Source: Nemertoderma westbladi
Taxonomy: Eukaryota > Xenacoelomorpha > Nemertodermatida > Nemertodermatidae
Reading direction: 5' to 3'
Assembly (NCBI GenBank): GCA_032718475.1
Contig: JAUCBJ010007185.1
Span: forward strand, 1 to 26,272
DNA length: 26,272 bases
Of this stretch, positions 19,308 through 26,272 are shown in pieces (positions within the stretch are counted from its first letter, which is position 1; every line of letters starts with the position of its first letter). A program made the position numbers and the translations under genes. Under the pieces are notes generated by a model. That model was not told the origin of the DNA, did no database searches, and worked only from the letters and a program-made list of their open reading frames with translations.

Positions 19308-19566
19308 GTTTGTTTATAAAATCAGTTCGCATTCCAATGCTAATGCTACACCTTAATGTTAAATTAATTTTAATATTTGCCCTTTTTTCTTATATTTAGT
19401 GTCTGACAATGATATTGTTATTGATGTTCAGTTTGTCAGGTAACAGGTTTGGTAATATCACTCTGTAAGTCATTCACAGTGATACAAAATTAAAAATAGT
19501 GCATAGTTAATTTTTTAACTTTTTAACTTCCATAATCCGGATACATTGTTTATTATGTGATTACAG

Positions 19567-19701
19567 GTATCAGAATTGAAGTCTCTGGATGTGTATATCG
19601 GTGTATGCCTGATGTACGTGTTCGCGGCATTGGTGCAGTTTGCTGTTGTTGTTTACTTCAACAGGCCTGGCAATAAAGATCATAAAGAAGTTGCCAAAAA
19701 G
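19567..19701 (+). CDS. Same Cys-loop channel gene, M3 exon
   Basis: Bounded by ttacag and gtaaaa, it is 45 codons in phase 0 on both sides. It begins VSELKSLDVYIGV, continuing the SLPK end of the previous exon exactly where GABA/glycine receptors read 'LPKVSYVKAID'. M3 follows (GVCLMYVFAALVQFAVVVYF), then the start of the M3-M4 loop (NRPGNKDHKEVAKK). The preceding intron is 259 bp. Replacement of the common 'YVKAID' by 'ELKSLD' marks a divergent invertebrate subfamily. Confidence 0.92.
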
Positions 19702-20106
19702 GTAAAATTTAATTTAAATTTTATAAATATTTTAGAACAATAACATCGCTAATTTAATCTTAAATTAAGTTAAATATCGCTTAATAATAATATATGATGT
19801 GATGTGGAATACTTAATGATATAAAAATCTCATAAATTTACATATCTCACCCCAACATGCATAATTTGCAGAGCGAGCATCACTTATTAGCTGACGGTTA
19901 ACAAAAATATATACTGTGCAAGATTATCATCCCTAATATATATTAAAAGAATCTAGTTAAAATAAATTGCTTTATTGCTAAGCCGTGAAAGTCCAGGATA
20001 ATCTAGAAAACTGATAACGTTCGAGGTCCCCAGGACCTGGTGACAGAATAATCGACAAAATGTAGATTATAGTTGAAATAACATCGATTTTCGTGAGCAG
20101 TTTCGT
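19702..20106. other. First part of the 5-kb M3-M4 intron
   Basis: AT-rich intronic sequence with no second exon or repeat recognised. Confidence 0.5.
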
Positions 20107-20235
20107 CCATATTGGTGATGTAATGTCCATATTGGGGTTGTAACGTTCCAAATTTGGGATGTAATGTTCCATATTGTGGTTGTAACGTTCCATTATGGAG
20201 ATATAATCGTCCATATTGGGATATAATGTTCCTTT
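20107..20235. repeat. Degenerate 19-21-bp tandem repeat
   Basis: About six imperfect copies of 'tccatattgg(g)(a/t)tgtaa(t/c)gt' follow one another. On the minus strand they read as NMERYNHNMEHY-like repeats, which explains the 98-codon minus frame here (19978-20274); I do not consider that frame a gene. Confidence 0.8.
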
Positions 20236-21090
20236 AAGGCGAGAATGTGGGGCGAGACACGTATGGCGAGCCATCAGCGAACTGATATAATTATACTATG
20301 GCCGTTTCTCAAAAGTCTGTGTGTGACGTGTGTGTGTGTGTGTGTGTCGGTAGCCATAAATGTCGGAAGCCATAATCGAAGTTAATATCTTCAGTTAAAT
20401 TGTATGGTTGAATCGAATTATTTCGATTCTTCTATCGGTAATTAATTATTTAGGGGGGTAACATTTATCCCATCTGGTATAAAATTAACATGGGTAGATT
20501 CGCCGTGTCCCATTCTATCAAAGTCTTTACTTTATACTCGAGATTAATGTCAAGTTGTATAGTTATTTATTGATTTACAATTAAAATTGCATTTTTATCA
20601 ATTAATTCACACGCAGGCTCTAACCGCCTAATGACAGTCAATACGGAGTAATTCCTTCCCGTGTCTTAGCAACGCTGAGAATGTCCTGGCCTGTTAGAGG
20701 CAGACTGCTGCTGGTTGGGGATGGTAGGATAGCATTAATTCCCTAAACATTCACTCACTCTCCATAGAACTGGCTGACGGGGGGGTGTGTGTGTGTTTAG
20801 GTATCAGTTATTCAATGACATTAATATTATTACTAATGAAGGAATAGTGCTCCTTCAATACATCTCAACAGACATCAATTCATTGCCTGTGCCTACCAAC
20901 GCGTGCTCCATAACATAACAACATATCCTTGATTTCCATCACCTCTCACCACAATTATTATTAGTAATTAAAAGTTTCAATTCGGTTTGTCGTTCCGTTA
21001 TCTGGTTATTCAGTTATTGCATTATTAATAAATAAATGTTTTAAAATATATCTTACGAAATATGGTTAATCATTAAAACTTGTCGCTAAC
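20236..21090. other. Intronic sequence with GT microsatellites
   Basis: GT runs lie at about 20320-20347 and 20784-20799. No exon or RNA gene is seen. Confidence 0.5.
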
Positions 21091-21621
21091 ATTCTCGCTA
21101 TGGGGGTTTTAAAGAGTGTTGATTACATTTCTGATGTCAGTTTTCACGTTTACATAAATCTAGTCTGTCTGTCTGTCGGTCTTTCTGTCAGTCAGTCTGT
21201 CAAAACATAAAAGATAATTCAAATTAACTAACAATCTCGCTATGGGGGTTTTAAGGGGTGCTGATTTCATTTCTGATGTCAGTTTACAGGTTTACATAAA
21301 TCTAGTCTGTCTGTTTGTCGGTCTTTCTGTCAGTCAGTCAGTCTGTCAAAACTTAAAAAAGAATACAAACTAACTAACATTCTCGTTATGGGGTTTTAAT
21401 GGGTGCTAATTTTATTTCAGATGTCAGTTTTCACGTTTAAAAAAATCTAGTCTGTCTGGCTGTCGGTCTTTCTGTCAGTCAGTCTGTGAAAACTTAAGAA
21501 AGTATACTAACTAACCAACATTCTCGCTATGGGGGTTTTAAGGGTTGCTGATTTCTTTTTTGATGTCAGTTTACACGTTTACATAAATCTAGTCTGTCTG
21601 TCTGTCGGTCTCTCTGTCAGT
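21091..21621. repeat. 142-147-bp tandem repeat, four copies, with GTCT microsatellite
   Basis: Copies start near 21091, 21232, 21378 and 21520 with ATTCTCGCTATGGGGGTTTT. Each continues with 'ctgatgtcagtt', 'cgttta-ataaatctagtctgtctg' and a variable GTCT/CAGT run; the last copy stops inside that run. The copies differ by scattered substitutions, so the duplications are not very recent. Confidence 0.9.
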
Positions 21622-21932
21622 CTGAACTACTGCACTGTGGTTGGCATTACGCCATATACCTAACACTAATAATACAGTCTACAATACAGCCTATCTACAG
21701 TACAGAATGGATTTTTTGCCACGAAGAGCAATAAATGTCATTAATACTATCCACCAGTATACCTTCTCCAAGAGCCTTCTAATAAAACATGTATTCCAGC
21801 ATGACGTGCACTGCACGTCTTCGTGCTGTCCATTGTGACGTGCAGTGGACGTCATAGGCTCTAAGAGGTTAAGCAACACGGTCCCTACTTCGCCCTGTCG
21901 ACACCCCAGCCATTTTTCACCAATCCTTTTTA
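21622..21932. other. Intronic sequence with short palindromes
   Basis: It contains GACGTGCA-C-TGCACGTC (21804-21820) and a nearby GACGTGCAGTGGACGTC (21837-21853). Two opposite-strand frames of about 62-65 codons overlap here and look accidental. Confidence 0.4.
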
Positions 21933-22228
21933 GAGTTTTTTAATTTTTTTGGTATTGGTGAAAGTTCTACAACATTAGTAGATATGTTTTTTATGATAGC
22001 TAGTGTTTTTTTGCTAGCTAGTATTTTTTGAAATTATAAAAAATGTGAAAGTCCATGATATTTCAGGTTAAACCTTTGAAGAATATATTAATGACCAAAA
22101 TAATTTCCAAAAATTACTAGATAGTAAAAAATACTAGCTATATACCATAAAAAATCTACTAAGGTTCTAGAACATTCACTAATATAAAAAAGCACTCAAA
22201 ATCACAAAAAATAGAGGTTAAAAAACTC
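21933..22228. repeat. About 296-bp imperfect palindrome (foldback element)
   Basis: The left arm begins gagttttttaattttttt and continues through ttctacaacattagtagat and gctagtattttttg. The right arm, ending aaaaaactc at 22228, reads the same on the other strand (gttctagaaccttagtagat, agctagtattttttac). Arms are about 110 bp with mismatches, around a central stretch of about 70 bp. It resembles a small MITE; target duplication is unclear. Confidence 0.65.
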
Positions 22229-23675
22229 ATTCGGGACTCTTTTGCTTAAGGAGTCAAAATTGTAGAAAAAATTCCCGAAGTTTGCGACGTTTGCGAAATT
22301 CGCGAAGAATCCGACAAGTTTCTGTGCCCTAATGGTTTCGTGACGAAACAATAAAATCTTACACACTTAACACACACGAACTAATTTAATGTGTGTATTA
22401 GTATGCCTGAATAATTAATTAGAAATTGAATTAATGAACGCTATTTCAACATGAAATCTACGGAATCAATACACAACACACGCACACTACTGAATTTAAC
22501 AATTTATATAGATTGCAACTTTTATATTTGGCTACCTTTTAATGGGTGACTAATTTAATTATTCACCCCTATATATTTGTAGCCTTGTTAATTTGTGCCT
22601 CTAATTGAATCAAACATTAAACTATGTCACAATATTGGTCTGTCGGTAGCTGGTCAATGATTCTCTCATAAATGTGTTAATTAGTCGCTGCTCAGTCATT
22701 GAACATTTGAACACGTGCTGCTCGAAGACCCCACAACGTGTACCTGGAGGGGGTCAAAAAACGAGAAATTTGTTGGCTTCTTTTGTTCAGAATTTTATGC
22801 TGATTCCAAATATCAAACCGTTTCAAATCTTATTTTTTGTTTTCGATATGTAGTGATTTGTCGAATTTTTGCAATTTATATCATTTTTCATGATTTTTAT
22901 TTTGGTTGGTTTAGGTTATTTTGGTTTTGTTTCCCACTTTTGTCCATTATTTTATTTAAAGATTATTAGCGGGAAATTCAAATTACACTGCATACTTTTT
23001 TCTTTATTCGTTTATTTCGTTTAATTATTCACATAACAGACAGACGTTACATTTAAAATAGAGTTAGCACATAAGATTACATAGGCGAGGCCTACTGCAC
23101 AAATAAACTGATATCCAGTTAAATATATCAACAGCTTGAGGCGCATAGCTCCGCGAGTGCGTGACTCAAACTATGGAAAAGTGGATAATGAAGTAGTGTA
23201 TATAAGTAAGTAGTAATGAATGTATGTAATTACAGTTATAATACTTATTGAAGTATTATAAATTAAGATAATTAATGTTAATTACAATGCTTAAACTTTA
23301 ATGGGAAAAAATGAGATTGTACGAAACTCCAGCGGAAAAGTAAAAATAAAATATACAATTAATTTAATTGATGCGGTTAGTAATAGAAAATACCATGAAT
23401 AAAGAGACAAGGAGAGGATGGCCTATATAGGATTAGTATATTATTTTTGTGTGTTTTACGGTTTAGCCACTAAAATTTGGAATTTGGAATTATGAGGGGG
23501 CAGAAAATAATAATTCATAGCGGAAAACATTATTTACAGCGGGTCCAGAAAATAATAATGCCTAGAATATCAACCCCTAAGCGGAGTTTCTATATGGTAA
23601 CCGTTACAATACTGCTAAAAAGATACGCCCAATTAAACCTAGTAAAAGTCCGTATGATGGGAATGGGTATTGGGC
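22229..23675. other. Intronic, gene-poor stretch
   Basis: An 84-codon Phe/Tyr-rich plus frame (22715-22969) is low-complexity and without motif, so it is not called. No exon, RNA gene or paired element ends were found. Confidence 0.4.
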
Positions 23676-24003
23676 ATGCCATGCTGCCGATAAATCTACT
23701 TTCAGCAGCGATATCAGCTAGAACTGTCTGTGGAACATGTAAAGAGGGTCCTGAGTTTTTCTATAACTGAAAATTCTGCAAGAATAGGGCTGGCTCTGGA
23801 GTTTGCTCTGGAATGCGGAAACTGTTTGGATATCCAACAATATTGGTCTTCCCCAACAATTCCTGTTGGCAAATTTGAAGTAAATATACGTAGTGTATAT
23901 GCCTTTCGCTGTATTGGGATTGGTAAAGATGGTGCGGACGCATTTTGCTCTTTGATGGACTTGCCTAATGTACCCTGCACCCTGGTTGGTCCGAGTTTCT
24001 ACT
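23676..24003 (+). pseudogene. Mutator-like transposase fragment, frameshifted
   Basis: Up to about 23752 one frame reads NLLSAAISARTVCGTCKEG. Another frame continues FSITENSARIGLALEFALEC, GNCLDIQQYWSSP and GKFEVNIRSVYAFRCIGIGK, then DGADAFCSLMDLPN. The pattern C-x2-C ... C-x2-C followed by 'F-VN-R-VYA-R-IG-G--G---FC--M--P' matches the N-terminal domain of Mutator-like transposases scattered through animal genomes. The frame change inside the zinc-binding region and the lack of the downstream catalytic part show a dead fragment. It lies inside the receptor intron, on the same strand as the receptor. Confidence 0.65.
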
Positions 24004-24261
24004 ACACAACAACGTCATAGAGTCCTCCTGCGGATGGGCCTGAGGTAGCCATGACTGAGGCCGCATTGCCTTTGATAATGGCGATTAGCAACCGCTGCAA
24101 CATAAACTGATGGGATCGGGGTTCGTGGGTGATAACGTGTAGGCGGCTCCCTAACTCCCGGAGGAAGACAGATGTCTCGGGGCCTGGCCGGCCAAACGTA
24201 TCGAAGGCCACAGGGTGGAACAAGTGGCCTCTGTCCATCACCTCATTCTTGAGAATGGCTT
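24002..24261 (-). pseudogene. C-terminal tail of a retroelement reverse-transcriptase polyprotein
   Basis: On the minus strand the frame reads LFHPVAFDTFGRPGPETSVF, LRELGSRLHVITHEPRSHQF and MLQRLLIAIIKGNAASVMAT. This is the pattern 'F-PVA-ETLG--G-----F---LG-R----T-DPR---FL-QR---A---GNA--V' that commonly ends retrotransposon reverse-transcriptase proteins in invertebrates. Only this tail is present. It directly abuts the Mutator-like fragment in the opposite orientation, so the two come from separate or nested insertions. Confidence 0.6.
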
Positions 24262-24748
24262 GTTGAAATTACATAAAATTAGTACTGATGGTGGTTCCCT
24301 ACCATATAATGCAACTTTTGAACTAGAATTAAGAACATATGATAAAGTGATTGTATGTTATGGAACTTTTTGTGAGAAAAGGGACGTGTTTTTTTCAAAT
24401 TCCCTATATTTTGTGATTTTTTTTCAAAAAATGTTAAATATCCATAAGATAGAGTCAAGGGGTAACCATTTTTTGTTCAAAAGTTGCATAAGACGATATC
24501 AAGGTTCTATAAAAATTGCAGGCAAATCCCCCCAAATGCCGAAATATTGGTGGTAGCTGCGTTTTGATATCTACGGGAAAATCGACGCGAACATTCTCAC
24601 CTTACTTATTAGTTATTTGGGTAAGCATTAATTTAGTAGAATGGAAACTTCATGTATAATTTGCTCAATATAATCTTTAGCCTTTAGTTCACAATGAAAT
24701 CTTTTTATTTTTATTGTTTTTATTTTATCACATATCTTACTGTTATAG
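24262..24748. other. End of the M3-M4 intron
   Basis: A plus frame running from 24215 through about 24390 (NGLLKLHKISTDGGSLPYN ...) looks partly protein-like but matches nothing I know. The last bases before the exon (ttactgttatag) form the splice acceptor. Confidence 0.4.
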
Positions 24749-25054
24749 GGGAATTCACTGGCTGATTACAACAATGGAGCTGTAAATAGTGGCGAAACCG
24801 AGAAATTGACCGACAATGAGAAAGAAAAGGAATCCATTAATCTGCGAATCGTTGGCAATGACTCATCACTGAGTCACGAAGGGGTCGTTACTAAATCTTC
24901 TCGCATGGGTCGCATTTACGTTGATGTTGCGAAGCTGGATAAGGTTTCCCGTGTTATGTTTCCCTGTACCTTCGTCACTGTTGTGGTTCTCTACATCATG
25001 CTCTACACGTTCGTCTTCTATGATGTTCGAAGTTTCGATGAAATCGCAAAATAA
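24749..25054 (+). CDS. Same Cys-loop channel gene, terminal exon with cytoplasmic loop and M4
   Basis: After tgttatag the exon continues in phase 0 with 101 codons and TAA at 25052-25054. A polar loop (ADYNNGAVNSGETEKLTDNE ... KEKESINLRIV) leads to a short amphipathic segment (RIYVDVAKLDKVSRVMFP), the usual pre-M4 'D-SR--FP' motif, and M4 (CTFVTVVVLYIMLYTFVFYD). The protein ends 9-10 residues after M4, normal for the family. The M3-M4 loop seen here is short, about 75 residues including the previous exon; extra loop exons in the 5-kb intron cannot be excluded. AATAAA at 25154-25159 is a likely polyadenylation signal. A minus-strand open frame at 24866-25114 is an antisense shadow. Confidence 0.92.
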   Translation, partial: GNSLADYNNGAVNSGETEKLTDNEKEKESINLRIVGNDSSLSHEGVVTKSSRMGRIYVDVAKLDKVSRVMFPCTFVTVVVLYIMLYTFVFYDVRSFDEIAK

Positions 25055-25329
25055 ATTATCATGATTCAGTGTTGATTTGCACTGACGATTATCAATGTTG
25101 TAACTATATACCATAATGTTTATTTACATAAAGTAGACGCCAAACAAATAACTAATAAAACTACCAGTAACTGTACCAACCGATATGTAAAGTAAAAATT
25201 TATTGATTCCATTTTGGCACCACAAATGGCTCAAAATCCAATATTTGTTGTACATTCAATCAGTTATTAATGAAATCAATCAGCTTATAGATGCTTTCAA
25301 TAGGTTTATATTAAATATAATTTATACAA
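25055..25329. other. 3' UTR and flank of the receptor gene
   Basis: It contains AATAAA at 25154-25159. Nothing else is recognised. Confidence 0.5.
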
Positions 25330-25675
25330 CATTTCAATTATATTTCAATATTAATATTGAATTAAATTGCAATATAATATATAATTAGTGTAATATATAT
25401 TGCAATATAAAATATTAAATTATAAAATATTAAATTATAAAATATTAAATTATAAAATATTAAATTATAAAATATTAAATTATAAAATATTAATTTATAA
25501 AATATTAAATTATAAAATATTAAATTATAAAATATTAAATTATAAAATATTAAATTATAAAATATTAAATTATAAAATATTAAATTGAATAATAATTCAT
25601 TATTTTATATTGCAATATATATATATATTATTGAATATATTTCATACTAATATTGAAATATAATTAAAATAATTA
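25330..25675. repeat. 15-bp AT minisatellite (about 12 copies) framed by inverted repeats
   Basis: The core repeats AAATATTAAATTATA with a 15-bp period from about 25406 to 25588, almost without change (one A-to-T near 25491). It is flanked by ATATTGCAATATAAAAT on the left and ATTTTATATTGCAATAT on the right. Further out, TTATATTTCAATATTAATAT on the left answers the inverse of ATACTAATATTGAAATATAA on the right. The whole block is thus one palindromic unit with the array at its centre. The apparent repeating peptide YKILN is a by-product of the period. Confidence 0.85.
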
Positions 25676-26272
25676 GTTAAATTAGATTATATCGTGACCA
25701 TAGAGCCAGAACAACGCACACCAAAAAATTTGGTTCGAGAAAAATACAAAAAACCTTCTCATTTCACTCCACATAGATCCCGTCTCCTAAAATTTTCGAC
25801 AGAGGTCTGGGAAGATACAATGATTTATTTTATAGTAGTGTCTAGTATTCAGAATTAATTTTCTTATTGAAAAAAACGGTTTTTTTCGTTATTTTTGAAA
25901 GAGGCAAAACAACACATACTGAAATTTAACATTACTCTAGTCGGTGTGTGTTGTTTTACCTCTAGGATTTTGTCACAGAAACAGAACAACTCACATCATT
26001 CCTCGACTATTGAATGGTTTTTGGTGTTTTTCCTGGCAAAGTGTGATAGATATTTAAATGTGAAATGTTTAACATTACAAATATTAAAATTAAATCAAAT
26101 TTTAGCATTTAATTAAGCAATTAAATCATGAGGATATGCAAACCTAGACTGACATACTGTTTATTATACAGTAGTGTTATTACACATTATTATACTGTTT
26201 ACTTGTTTCTTATAGGCCTACTGTTTATTATTACAGTTGTAGTAACTTTCTGTTTTTTAGCAGTTTTTTTAT
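25676..26272. other. Gene-poor stretch to the window end
   Basis: It contains the hairpin listed separately and repeated acaacncac words (about 25709, 25909, 25985). A 73-codon plus frame (25895-26116) overlaps the hairpin and has no motif. Confidence 0.4.
25901..25962. repeat. Strong 62-nt hairpin, 22-bp arms and 18-nt loop
   Basis: The left arm GAGGCAAAACAACACATACTGA pairs with 25941-25962. Read as plus-strand RNA there is one C-A mismatch and two G-U pairs. The size resembles a small-RNA precursor, but pairing stops at the base of the stem, so a MITE scrap is just as likely. Confidence 0.6.

Noticed and set aside
19978-20274. 98-codon minus frame with NMERY-like repeats
   Set aside because: The repeats follow a degenerate 19-21-bp tandem DNA repeat rather than a protein domain.
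22715-22969. 84-codon Phe/Tyr-rich plus frame
   Set aside because: Low-complexity T-rich DNA explains the composition; no splice context or motif was seen.
24866-25114. 82-codon minus-strand frame
   Set aside because: It lies antisense to the well-supported receptor exon and has no motif.
25400-25588. Plus frame encoding a repeated YKILN peptide
   Set aside because: It is the direct result of a 15-bp AT minisatellite whose period is divisible by three; there is no other protein character.
1-26272. tRNA, rRNA or other structural RNA genes
   Set aside because: No A-box/B-box pair or rRNA-like stretch was recognised by eye; a tRNA or covariance-model scan would settle it.

Overview
This window looks like nuclear DNA of an invertebrate animal, probably marine. 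The signs are AT-rich intergenic sequence, spliced genes with GT-AG introns, an anion-type Cys-loop receptor, L2/CR1-type LINEs, piggyBac-like and other terminal-inverted-repeat elements, and minisatellites. The short word AGGCCTAC recurs through the window; I have met it often in marine invertebrate genomes, but that is only a weak hint. Nothing bacterial or viral was seen, and the species cannot be named.

Layout. 1-6.3 kb is gene-poor. It holds an unrecognised open frame with a basic tail and one stop (721-1032), the tail of an old LINE (2385-4203) split by a 1.55 kb piggyBac-like non-autonomous element (2546-4098), and a second LINE remnant carrying a broken reverse transcriptase (4715-5400). 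At 6331-7017 an intronless frame encodes a very divergent Rho-like GTPase. Directly after it lies a 1.68 kb element with long terminal inverted repeats (7080-8764). 8.8-13.5 kb is a repeat field: decayed relatives of one short repeat family, then a 911 bp foldback element bounded by TA with poly-C/poly-G arms (12600-13510).

14.08-15.66 kb holds a minus-strand gene of three coding exons (350 residues, product unrecognised). It has a possible signal peptide and an apparent 25-nt intron. Starting 90 bp beyond its ATG, on the plus strand, is a candidate signal-peptide exon (15749-15827). A 5'-truncated L2/CR1-like LINE with an intact YADD motif follows (16231-17475), its tail close to a five-copy 32-bp minisatellite.

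The clearest host gene is the 3' part of a plus-strand Cys-loop anion channel: exons 19093-19307 (M1-M2), 19567-19701 (M3) and 24749-25054 (M4 and stop). The 5 kb intron between M3 and M4 contains tandem repeats, a palindrome, a broken Mutator-like transposase fragment and an antisense reverse-transcriptase tail. I could not find the ligand-binding-domain exons in the window. The window ends in an AT minisatellite framed by inverted repeats and a short strong hairpin.

The genes form no evident pathway. The most promising points are the 25-nt intron, the close divergent gene pair with the missing receptor ectodomain, and the atypical Rho-like GTPase. All calls come from reading the sequence; no database search was possible.
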